DNA of 16,640 nucleotides from JACVSF01 sp036702855 (GTDB taxonomy: Bacteria > Cyanobacteriota > Cyanobacteriia > Phormidesmidales > Phormidesmidaceae), in contig DATNQF010000011.1 of NCBI GenBank assembly GCA_036702855.1, forward strand, positions 1 through 16,640, in the 5' to 3' direction. Within the stretch, counting starts at the first letter, position 1, and every line of letters begins with the position of its first letter. Below, piece by piece: positions 1-7,345 of the stretch. The notes under the pieces were generated by a model, which saw nothing but the letters and a program-made list of their open reading frames with translations, was not told the DNA's origin and searched no databases. The position numbers and the translations under genes are program-made.

Positions 1-2
1 AA

Positions 3-170
3 TTATTCGACAATCTACGTGAAAAGTGTGAGTATCTTTCAAGGATGATTGACGAATATCAAGGAGCTAGTCGGCACGTTTCATCCGGGCACGAAAAATC
101 TTTAAACGAACAGATCCGCATTATCTTGTCGGCAAATAGAAACCGTGCATGTGGATACTGTTTTCTTTGA
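3..170 (+). CDS. possible 3' end of an unrecognised gene (partial)
   Basis: One + strand frame stays open from the left edge for 55 codons and stops at TGA 168-170; the other two + frames close within the first 50 bases. The peptide is hydrophilic and charged (for example NLREKCEYLSRMIDEYQ) and ends CGYCFL. I do not recognise it. An open run of this length can occur by chance, so this is only a possible C-terminus of a gene lying mostly outside the window. An internal ATG at 45 would give only about 41 residues, so a complete small gene is less likely. Confidence 0.3.
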   Translation, partial: LFDNLREKCEYLSRMIDEYQGASRHVSSGHEKSLNEQIRIILSANRNRACGYCFL

Positions 171-311
171 GAAAGTCTTCTATACCAAGTGTTAATTGGA
201 ACTTGCAATGGCATCTTAACTTGCCAGAAAGTCCGCTTTTCGCTTGTTGACTCCTTTTAGAAGGCCTTTTGTGGCTCTGAAGCGTGGTTCTTAGCTCTTT
301 CTTAGAAGGGA
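171..311. other. leader region upstream of glgP, no clear signal
   Basis: About 140 bases separate the possible upstream gene end from the first glgP ATG. A TTGACT at 247-252 resembles a -35 box, but no acceptable -10 box lies 16-18 bases further on. AGAAGGGA at 304-311 resembles a ribosome binding site but abuts the ATG at 312 and is about 16 bases from the ATG at 327. I see no RNA gene, repeat or strong terminator. Confidence 0.4.
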
Positions 312-2960
312 ATGAGACGCAGTATTATGTCCAGCTATTCTTTGCAAGATATTTCGCAGAGTGCTTCTGCAACGACGACAACAGATTCAAACGTGATCCC
401 CGAGCAACAAACTCTAGAACCGCAAATTTCAGAACAGCTTTCCTCGCAATCAACTTCTGTTTTGCAACCACCGTCTGTTCTGCAATCAGCTCCCGTTGCA
501 ATTCGCGTAGATGCGCGCTTGCCCTTAAGCGTTGAGTCCCTTAAGCAGGCGTTTGCCAATAACCTGTACTGCATCCAAGGCAAGGATGAGCAGTTTGCAA
601 CGGCTCACGATTACTACATGGCGTTAGCTCACAGTGTGCGCGATCGCTTGTTGCAACGGCGAATCCAAACGGCTAAAACCTATGCCCAGCAGAATGCCAA
701 GGCTGTTTACTACCTCTCTGCTGAATTTCTAATGGGACGGCAGATGGTCAATGGCCTAATTAATTTGGGCCTGTACGACAGTGTGCAACAGGCGATGAGT
801 GAGTACGGGATCGATCTAAACGATTTGCTGGAATGGGAAGAGGAACCCGGTCTGGGCAATGGCGGATTGGGTCGTTTGGCCGCTTGCTTTATGGATTCCC
901 TAACCACGCTGAATATTCCTGCTGTTGGCTATGGCATCCGCTACGAGTTTGGCATTTTCACACAGGGTATTTGCAACGGCCATCAGGTCGAGATCCCTGA
1001 CAAGTGGCTCAGCTTCGGGAATCCCTGGGAGGTTGCTCGCCCCGATTATCGAGTTGAGATTAAGCTGGGAGGCCGCACCGAAGCTCACAAAGATGACGAT
1101 GGCAACTACCAGGTCCGTTGGATTCCTTGGCAAACGGTTTTAGGAATTCCTTACGATATTCCTGTCCCTGGTTATGGGACTGATAACGTCAACATTCTGC
1201 GGTTGTGGAAGGCTGAAGCTAGCGAAGCCTTTAACCTCGATGCGTTCAACGCTGGGGATTACTTTGGGGCTGTTGCTAACAAGATTGTGTCTGAAAACAT
1301 CTCTAAAGTTCTTTACCCCAGTGACGATACCCCTCAGGGTAAAGAACTACGGCTGCAACAGCAGTACTTCTTCGTCGCCTGTTCGCTGCATGACATTATT
1401 CGATTGCACCTTCGGGATCACGATACTTTAGATTCTTTGTCGGATTATGCGGCAATTCAACTGAATGATACACACCCAGCCATTGGGATCGCAGAACTGA
1501 TGCGTATTTTGGTTGATGAGCAGCAGTTTACCTGGGATCGGGCCTGGACACTGACTCAGAAGGTTTTTGGTTACACCAACCATACCCTCATGCCAGAGGC
1601 TTTGGAATGTTGGTCAGTCAACCTGTTTTCTAAACTGCTTCCTCGCCATTTAGAGATCATTTACGAAATCAATCATCGCTTTCTAGAAGCGGTGCAGCAG
1701 CAGTACCCCAACGATAAGGCTCGGTTGGAGCGTCTTTCTCTAATTCAGGAAGGGGCTGTTAGGCAAGTGCGAATGGCTAACTTGGCGTGTGTCGGTAGCC
1801 ATGCCATTAACGGCGTTGCCGCGTTGCACACTGACTTGCTCAAGCAAGATGTGTTGCGGGACTTTTATGAGCTTTATCCAGAGCGGTTTAGCAACAAAAC
1901 CAATGGCATCACACCGCGTCGTTGGTTGCTAGTCAGTAATCCACAGTTGTCACAACTCATTACTGAGCTGATTGGGGAGCGTTGGATCACTCATTTAGAA
2001 GACCTGAAACAGCTAGAATCCTACATTGACAATGCAGAGTTTTGCCGAGAATGGCAATCGATTAAGCAGGCTAACAAGCGTAGTCTGGCTGCTTATATTG
2101 AGGAAAAGATGGGGATCACGGTTGATCCCACGTCTATCTTTGATGTGCAGATCAAGCGCATTCACGAGTACAAGCGTCAGCTGCTCAATGTTTTGCACGT
2201 CATTACGCTTTATAACCGCATTCTTCAGAACCCGAATGCGCCAATAGTTCCCCGTACTGTCATCTTTGCAGGCAAGGCAGCTCCTGGGTATGCGATGGCG
2301 AAGTTGGTGGTGAAGCTAATTAATGCGGTTGCTGCTCGTGTCAACGATGATCCGGTAGTGAATGGGCGACTGAAAGTAGTCTTTTTGCCCAACTACAATG
2401 TGTCACTAGCGCAGCGGATTTTTCCAGCCTCTGACCTATCGGAGCAAATTTCTACGGCAGGCATGGAGGCCTCTGGGACGGGCAACATGAAATTTGCCCT
2501 AAATGGAGCGCTCACCATTGGCACCCTCGACGGAGCTAATGTTGAAATCCGTGAGGAGGTGGGTGCAGATAACTTCTTTCTTTTTGGTCTGACTACCGAA
2601 GAAGTTGCTGCCTCTAAAGCTGCTGGGTATAGGCCCTGGCACTACTACGAAACCAACCCTGAACTACGGCGAACGCTGGATTCGATTGCTTCGGGAACCT
2701 TTGCCCCAGAATCACCCGATTTATTCATGCCGCTGTTGGATGCTTTGCTGGTTGAAGATCCCTACATGGTGTTGGCTGATTATGCTGACTATATCCAGTG
2801 TCAAGAACAAGTTAGCCTAACCTACCAAAATCAGGCTCTCTGGACTCGGATGTCCATTCTTAACAGCGCTCGGGCGGGTAAGTTCTCTAGCGATCGCACT
2901 ATTCGAGAATATGCCCATGACATTTGGAGCGTCAAACCCATTAAGGTAACCTCGCTCTAA
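312..2960 (+). CDS. glgP: glycogen/alpha-glucan phosphorylase
   Basis: Releases glucose-1-phosphate from glycogen by phosphorolysis, using pyridoxal phosphate; a cytosolic enzyme of glycogen breakdown. The protein is 882 residues from ATG 312. The conserved fold begins near residue 78, and YLSAEFLMGR at 134-143, the GNGGLGRLAACF loop near 182-193 and NDTHPAIGIAELMRIL are typical GT35 sequences. The cofactor signature EASGTGNMKFALNGA contains the expected PLP-binding lysine, K727. The first roughly 75 residues are Ser/Thr/Gln/Pro-rich and low in complexity, about 40 longer than I expect for cyanobacterial GlgP, so the start is uncertain: an in-frame ATG at 327 (MSSYSLQD) would remove five residues, and neither ATG has a well-spaced ribosome site. 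It converges with flv1. No frameshift is seen. The family call is secure; isoform and start are not. Confidence 0.97.
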   Translation: MRRSIMSSYSLQDISQSASATTTTDSNVIPEQQTLEPQISEQLSSQSTSVLQPPSVLQSAPVAIRVDARLPLSVESLKQAFANNLYCIQGKDEQFATAHDYYMALAHSVRDRLLQRRIQTAKTYAQQNAKAVYYLSAEFLMGRQMVNGLINLGLYDSVQQAMSEYGIDLNDLLEWEEEPGLGNGGLGRLAACFMDSLTTLNIPAVGYGIRYEFGIFTQGICNGHQVEIPDKWLSFGNPWEVARPDYRVEIKLGGRTEAHKDDDGNYQVRWIPWQTVLGIPYDIPVPGYGTDNVNILRLWKAEASEAFNLDAFNAGDYFGAVANKIVSENISKVLYPSDDTPQGKELRLQQQYFFVACSLHDIIRLHLRDHDTLDSLSDYAAIQLNDTHPAIGIAELMRILVDEQQFTWDRAWTLTQKVFGYTNHTLMPEALECWSVNLFSKLLPRHLEIIYEINHRFLEAVQQQYPNDKARLERLSLIQEGAVRQVRMANLACVGSHAINGVAALHTDLLKQDVLRDFYELYPERFSNKTNGITPRRWLLVSNPQLSQLITELIGERWITHLEDLKQLESYIDNAEFCREWQSIKQANKRSLAAYIEEKMGITVDPTSIFDVQIKRIHEYKRQLLNVLHVITLYNRILQNPNAPIVPRTVIFAGKAAPGYAMAKLVVKLINAVAARVNDDPVVNGRLKVVFLPNYNVSLAQRIFPASDLSEQISTAGMEASGTGNMKFALNGALTIGTLDGANVEIREEVGADNFFLFGLTTEEVAASKAAGYRPWHYYETNPELRRTLDSIASGTFAPESPDLFMPLLDALLVEDPYMVLADYADYIQCQEQVSLTYQNQALWTRMSILNSARAGKFSSDRTIREYAHDIWSVKPIKVTSL

Positions 2961-2993
2961 TCAAGGGTTCCAATCAGGAGCCTGAATCCGGGG

Positions 2994-3022
2994 TTGAATA
3001 GGAAAGAAACTTTCCCCTTCAA
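2994..3022. terminator. hairpin between convergent glgP and flv1
   Basis: TTGAA (2994-2998) pairs with TTCAA (3018-3022), and GGAAAG (3001-3006) pairs with CTTTCC (3010-3015) around an AAA loop, with a two-by-two internal mismatch between the stems. It lies in the 75-base gap between the stop codons of two convergent genes, where a shared terminator would be expected. Neither strand has a strong T-run after it, so intrinsic termination is inferred from position and pairing only. Confidence 0.5.
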
Positions 3023-3035
3023 TAGCTAAAGAACT

Positions 3036-4775
3036 TTAATATTCGCCGCCGGACTTCCGGTGGCGAATTGCTGTAACTCCCGTGGGTTCTAGTACGTCGC
3101 CGCTGTTGACTGTGGCGTAGAGCAGACGGTGATCCCCGCAGTCCATGGCGTTTTGTACCGTGCATTCGACATAGGCGAGTGCTTCGGTGAGGATGGCACA
3201 TCCGTTAGCTGCTGGGATGGTGGGCACCTCTGGAAAGGGTTGTCCTTCTGCGGGGGGAAGGGGGGTAAAATGCCGCCGCAGGTTACGCCCTTCTTTGAGA
3301 ATGTTGAGCACCAGCGGATCTCCAATCTGAAGCACGAGGTCTGAAGAGATGGCAATCATCAGTCCTGGCGGGGTAAACGTGGCTTGAGATATCCAGGCAG
3401 TGAGAACACCTCGGTCGGTTTCCTCGCCGCGATAGGTGAGGATGCCTAAGGGCCCAATTACCCGGCCAATGGCCTGTTCAGTGCGATCGGCTTTGGTTTC
3501 GGTAACGTTTTGGCGTTGCGATCGCAGGTTTCTCACCTTCCTCAACTGCTGGGCAAAATCTACCCCAGCCTGTTCACAGGTGTGAATATCTTCTGGAGTG
3601 GGGGTAAAGCAAATTCGCAAGGGTTCAAAACCGAAGCGATAGCTGGCATCCCGCAGTTTCGATGCAATCAAATCCACCGCTTCGCCGCTCCAACCAAAGG
3701 AGCCAAATACTCCGGCTGGTTTAGTTTTCGCTGCGGTTGCTAGCACGATCCCCAACGCGGTTTGAATCTGCACTGGGGCATGGCCACCCAAAGTAGGAGA
3801 GCCGATGATGAAGCCATCGCAACTATCAATTACTTGAGCAATTTCATCGGGATCAGCCAGTTCGCAGTTCAGGGCATCCACTGCAACGCCAGATTTTTGC
3901 AACCCTTGTGCGATCGCATTAGCCATCTGTGCTGTGTTGCCATAGGCTGAGGCATAGAGCAAGGCCACTCGCAGCGTCCGGCTCAGGGTTTCTTGACACC
4001 ATTGGTGGTAGTCGTGGCCTAATCGGCTGAGGCTATAGCGCACCATGGGTCCATGGCCTGGTGCCCAGTAACGGGTTGGAAATGCCTCAATCCGCTCAAG
4101 CCAGTCCGCCACCTGCTTGGCTTGGGCGGCGTGTAGACACCCAAAATAGTGGCGACGATCCGCATCGAGCCCTTTCCAGTCTTCATCCCAAAGCACATCG
4201 CTACAAACATGCACCCCAAACAGCTTGTCGCTGTACAAAATGCGGGTGGCCGGATCAAAAGTCACCATGCCATCGGGCCAGCGAGGCGTCGGCACGGCCA
4301 AAAACTCCAGCCGATGATTTTGTCCTAAGTCCAGCACATCCCCTGCTCGCACGGTATAAAGCTGCTGGTTCCAGTCTAGAAAAGCAGCCTTGAGTGCTTT
4401 CGTGGCGGGGCGTGTGCAGACCACCGTGGCCTGGGGAACCCGCATAATCAACTCCCGCAGCGTCACCATGCGATTGGGGTTAATGTGATTGAGGATAATG
4501 TAGTCGAGTTTGCTAAAGTCCAAGCGCTGCTGCAACTGGTCTAAAAAGAGAGCCGTGAACGAACCTCCGGGGGGATCAATCAAGGCTGTGCGGTCAGCCT
4601 GAATCAGATACGCATTGGCAGTGGTTCCTTGCTGACGAGCGTACTCCGTTTCGAACTTAAGCCGCTCCCAAGTGCGCGATCGCAACACCAATGTATTTGT
4701 GCCTATGTAAGCAACCTGCACATCCCGAGGACGGGCTTCTGACGTTTGGGGGATCACAACAGTGTCAGGGGTCAT
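3036..4775 (-). CDS. flv1: flavodiiron protein with non-canonical iron site (Flv1-type)
   Basis: 579-residue three-domain flavodiiron protein: beta-lactamase-like domain (about 25-260), flavodoxin-like domain (about 268-412, with YASAYGNTAQ) and a C-terminal flavin-reductase-like domain (about 435-579), the fusion typical of oxygenic phototrophs. With Flv3, Flv1 is known to reduce O2 to water downstream of photosystem I. The usual HxExDH motif reads HINPNR (H97, N99, N101, R102); the next His is R165 and the bridging Asp is K184, while H241 remains. Replacement of iron ligands by neutral or basic residues is characteristic of Flv1 and Flv2. I choose Flv1 over Flv2 because the partner is Flv3-like and no sll0218-type membrane gene lies between them. 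It starts at ATG 4775 without a clear ribosome site, 174 bases after flv3, so co-transcription is plausible but unproven. Confidence 0.85.
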   Translation of the reverse strand: MTPDTVVIPQTSEARPRDVQVAYIGTNTLVLRSRTWERLKFETEYARQQGTTANAYLIQADRTALIDPPGGSFTALFLDQLQQRLDFSKLDYIILNHINPNRMVTLRELIMRVPQATVVCTRPATKALKAAFLDWNQQLYTVRAGDVLDLGQNHRLEFLAVPTPRWPDGMVTFDPATRILYSDKLFGVHVCSDVLWDEDWKGLDADRRHYFGCLHAAQAKQVADWLERIEAFPTRYWAPGHGPMVRYSLSRLGHDYHQWCQETLSRTLRVALLYASAYGNTAQMANAIAQGLQKSGVAVDALNCELADPDEIAQVIDSCDGFIIGSPTLGGHAPVQIQTALGIVLATAAKTKPAGVFGSFGWSGEAVDLIASKLRDASYRFGFEPLRICFTPTPEDIHTCEQAGVDFAQQLRKVRNLRSQRQNVTETKADRTEQAIGRVIGPLGILTYRGEETDRGVLTAWISQATFTPPGLMIAISSDLVLQIGDPLVLNILKEGRNLRRHFTPLPPAEGQPFPEVPTIPAANGCAILTEALAYVECTVQNAMDCGDHRLLYATVNSGDVLEPTGVTAIRHRKSGGEY

Positions 4776-4949
4776 GGCAGCTTTTGGGGTTTGGAGAAGG
4801 ATGGGGGATGAGATATCAACGTTGAATTAGAAAGTTCAGTCGATGTAGCGAGCAGGTATGGTATCGGGAACTTCGGGCGAGTCCACTCGGCGCTGGCGGT
4901 AGCGACGTGAGATTTGTTGCTCTGGGTCAATTCCCTCAAACGTCGAACT

Positions 4950-6680
4950 CTAATAATGAGTGCCGACCTTGCGATGGTGGACGGCGGTGAATCCTTCGAC
5001 CTTGGACACGCGTCCGGTTTGCACTGTGGCGTAGAGAATCCAATGGTCACTGCATTCCATTCGCTGAATGACTTTGCATTCTAAATAAGCCAGCGCCTCC
5101 GCCAGAATGGGGCAACCGTTGTCGGCGGGGTAGGTCTTGATCCCCGCAAAACGATCAGCTCCCGGCGCAAATCGCTTGAGAAAGTGCTTCATCAACGGCT
5201 GGTAGTTGTCCTCCTCCAGCACGTTCAGCACAAAGCTATCGTTGATCTGCAAAAACGAGGTAATGGCCCGGTCTTTGGCCACTGCGATCGCAATCCCCAG
5301 CGGCTCCAAACTAGCCTGTGTCACCCAGGAGGCCAGCATGGCGCTAGAAACGTTGCCCTGCCGCACCGTGAGCAAATACAGCCCACTGCTAATTCGACCC
5401 AAGGCCCGCTCTAGCTTGCCATCAATAGCCTTGAGCTGGCGCACGGTGCGATCGCGAGCGAGCCACTGGCCCAAGGCGGTTCCCACCTCATCGCAGACCT
5501 GGTTCAAGGCAGAGTCCGGCGCTTCTTTGACTAGAATGGGAGAAAATGCCTCTGTTAACCCAATCTCTTGAAAGCGGTTACGCAAGGGGAAAACAGGTTC
5601 ATCTTCTCCCCCACCTGTCTCAAACAGGCCAACGGTTTGCTTCGCATGAACAGCTGCCAAGACCGTTCTCAGAAGCATCTGAGCCGCATTGTCTGATTGG
5701 GGCGGCATGCCGATTACCAAGGCCGCAGCATTGCCAACCAATTCCCGTAGGCCATGCAAATCAGTTTCATTGAGGTCGGCTAGTTCAACGTCGACCCCGG
5801 TTTTGAAAATGCCGTTTGCGATCGCAGTTGATAGGTAAGTGCTATAGCCATAGCCCCCGACATAAATCACAGCAACCAGCGGAATCTCAATTGCCTTGGC
5901 CTGACTCCACTCTCGATAAGCTGCCGTCCAGGTATCCAGGTGATGCCGCAGCAGTGGACCATGTCCCGTAGCAATCGTACCGATCTCTAGGTTCTCCATA
6001 CGCTTCAAGGCTCCCAACACCGAGCGGGCGTTGGGTCCCATGAGGCAATCATAGTAATACTTGAAATCTGTCTGAAGTAAATCCGGTTCCTCATCAAACA
6101 GATAGTCGTCGCAGTAGTGCATGCCAAAGGCATCACAGGTATAGAGAATGTGAGTCTGCGAGTCGTAGGTAAAAATGGTGTCGGGCCAGTGCAGATTGGG
6201 GGCCGAGAAAAACTGCAACTCATGCCCATTGCCCAAATCTAAGATGTCTCCGCTCTTTACAACGCGCGATTGAAAGGGCTGATTCACCATGTTTTCTAGA
6301 AACTGAATTGCCACCTTTGATCCCACTACGGTCAACTGTGGAGCCAACTGCAGCAGGTCTGTCACCAAACCGCTGTGGTCAGGTTCCGTGTGGCTAACAA
6401 TCAGGTAGTCCAGCCGAGGCAACAGCCAGCGATCCTGCAACAAAGTGAGATAAAGCTGACGAAATTTAGCATGGGAGGTATCCACCAGGGCCGTCAGCTG
6501 CCCTTCAATTAAGAACGAGTTGTAGGTGGTGCCATTGTCCAACTCAAACTCAATGTCAAACCGAGGGCGATCCCAATCAAGGCAACGAATGGCCGTTGTG
6601 TCTTGACCTATTGACGAAACTTGCAGGGTTAAGCGGCCCTGCGACTGTGGACGTTGGGTTTGATGGGTGAACGCAACCAT
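4950..6680 (-). CDS. flv3: flavodiiron protein with canonical di-iron site (Flv3-type)
   Basis: 576-residue flavodiiron protein with the same three domains as its downstream neighbour. All expected di-iron ligands are present: HTEPDH (H97, E99, D101, H102), H164 in NLHWPD, D183 in LYTCDAFG and H240 in GHGP. The N-terminal stretch LDWDRPRFDIEFELDNGTTY closely matches what I recall of cyanobacterial Flv3. The flavodoxin domain (about 265-405) has YVGGYGYST in place of the SAYGNT loop seen in flv1, and the flavin-reductase domain spans about 425-576. The frame extends 12 bases upstream to a GTG at 6692, but ATG 6680 is preferred because GAGGAAG sits just in front of it. Expected role: electron donation from photosystem I to O2, as a partner of Flv1. 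No convincing promoter was found upstream. Confidence 0.9.
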   Translation of the reverse strand: MVAFTHQTQRPQSQGRLTLQVSSIGQDTTAIRCLDWDRPRFDIEFELDNGTTYNSFLIEGQLTALVDTSHAKFRQLYLTLLQDRWLLPRLDYLIVSHTEPDHSGLVTDLLQLAPQLTVVGSKVAIQFLENMVNQPFQSRVVKSGDILDLGNGHELQFFSAPNLHWPDTIFTYDSQTHILYTCDAFGMHYCDDYLFDEEPDLLQTDFKYYYDCLMGPNARSVLGALKRMENLEIGTIATGHGPLLRHHLDTWTAAYREWSQAKAIEIPLVAVIYVGGYGYSTYLSTAIANGIFKTGVDVELADLNETDLHGLRELVGNAAALVIGMPPQSDNAAQMLLRTVLAAVHAKQTVGLFETGGGEDEPVFPLRNRFQEIGLTEAFSPILVKEAPDSALNQVCDEVGTALGQWLARDRTVRQLKAIDGKLERALGRISSGLYLLTVRQGNVSSAMLASWVTQASLEPLGIAIAVAKDRAITSFLQINDSFVLNVLEEDNYQPLMKHFLKRFAPGADRFAGIKTYPADNGCPILAEALAYLECKVIQRMECSDHWILYATVQTGRVSKVEGFTAVHHRKVGTHY

Positions 6681-6683
6681 GGG

Positions 6684-6690
6684 CTTCCTC
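6684..6690 (-). promoter_or_regulatory. ribosome binding site that decides the flv3 start
   Basis: On the minus strand GAGGAAG lies three bases before ATG 6680 and overlaps the alternative upstream GTG codon (6692-6690), so ribosomes should favour the ATG. Confidence 0.6.
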
Positions 6691-6784
6691 ACAGCAAGAA
6701 GTGTGCGAAATTGGCATAAGCGATTCCCTCAGACACGCTACTTGAGGAGGGCTCTGGTTTGACAAGACTAAAAGTGTGCATTGC

Positions 6785-6884
6785 GTAGGCTGGGTTGAGC
6801 AACGCGTTCGCGAAGCGTCTCCCTTGGAGAAAACCCAGCGCTAGTTTGACTTGATGGGTTGAGCCTTGGCGAAACCCAACCTAC
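6785..6884. repeat. nested palindromic intergenic repeat (cyanobacterial type)
   Basis: A 100-base element whose ends, GTAGGCTGGGTT and AACCCAACCTAC, are inverted repeats with one mismatch. It holds two hairpin units. Unit A runs from GCTGGGTT (6789-6796) to AACCCAGC (6832-6839) and encloses a TTCGCGAA palindrome and TCTCC-CTT-GGAGA. Unit B pairs TGGGTT (6855-6860) with AACCCA (6873-6878) around GCC-TT-GGC. Similar GGGTT/AACCC units and the GCGTTCGCGAAGCGTCTCCC motif are, to my knowledge, dispersed in intergenic DNA of cyanobacteria. No open reading frame is inside, so it is probably a non-autonomous repeat. Confidence 0.75.
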
Positions 6885-7345
6885 CCCTTTAAGCCTTGCC
6901 AGTCCAATCTCAGGCAGCGTGTCCGATATTGGGCGTTAGCAATCTGAATGGAAAGCGACGATTTTGCAGCAGAGAGCGAATAGATAAAAAGCAATGCTTC
7001 TTTCGCTCATCCATGAATAAAATCTATCTATAAAAGCAGAAAATGAATAGAGAAAAACTATATAAGCTTTTTTTATAAACCATTGGAAAAGCTTAAGTAT
7101 TTCTCCGTCCCTCTGCGGCCTAATAGAGAGGCTGTGCCTGAGATTTGACTTAAAAAGCTGAGCAGCCAAGAAATACCGTTTCAGCAGAACATTAGGGCAT
7201 CTAAGCCGCTTTGCTGAATGACCATCCTACAAAATTTGCTTTTCTCTTGATAGGGCAATACTTACCCTGCAAGGCGTTGCTGAATTAGAAGCTGAATTCG
7301 TTCGACCAGCAACGCCCTCTACAAGTGCTAATTAGCTTGCAGCCC
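6885..7345. other. palindrome-rich gene-free region downstream of htrA
   Basis: About 460 bases with no credible gene; a 77-codon minus-strand frame (7169-6936) has no recognisable content or ribosome site. Part of it is AT-rich. It holds several inverted repeats: GAGCGAA/TTCGCTC (6974-6980, 7002-7008), TAAGCTTTT/AAAAGCTTA (7063-7071, 7087-7095), TTCAGCA/TGCTGAA (7180-7186, 7212-7218) and GGCGTTGCTG/CAGCAACGCC (7273-7282, 7307-7316). GCTGAAT occurs three times, at 7213, 7279 and 7291. It could hold a small RNA or the remnant of a small mobile element; no function can be assigned. Confidence 0.5.
7273..7316. repeat. 10-bp perfect inverted repeat after the htrA stop
   Basis: GGCGTTGCTG and CAGCAACGCC pair perfectly around a 24-base interior that itself contains GAATT/AATTC. 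It begins about 30 bases beyond the htrA stop codon on the minus strand, so it may terminate or protect that transcript. No T-run follows on either strand. It could equally be a miniature element with short terminal inverted repeats. Confidence 0.6.

Noticed and set aside
4772..5050. 92-codon minus-strand frame bridging flv3 and flv1, as a possible sll0218-like gene
   Set aside because: It overlaps the flv3 end in another frame, has no membrane segment and consists mainly of low-complexity polar residues.
5206..5571. 121-codon + strand frame inside flv3
   Set aside because: A shadow of the flavodiiron gene, whose own frame contains conserved motifs throughout.
6936..7169. 77-codon minus-strand frame in the gene-free region
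   Set aside because: No ribosome site or recognisable motif, an odd aromatic-rich composition, and it runs through inverted repeats; more likely chance.
7150..7320. Insertion sequence remnant
   Set aside because: TTGCTGAAT repeats and inverted repeats resemble element ends, but there is no transposase fragment or target duplication, so it is listed only as repeats.
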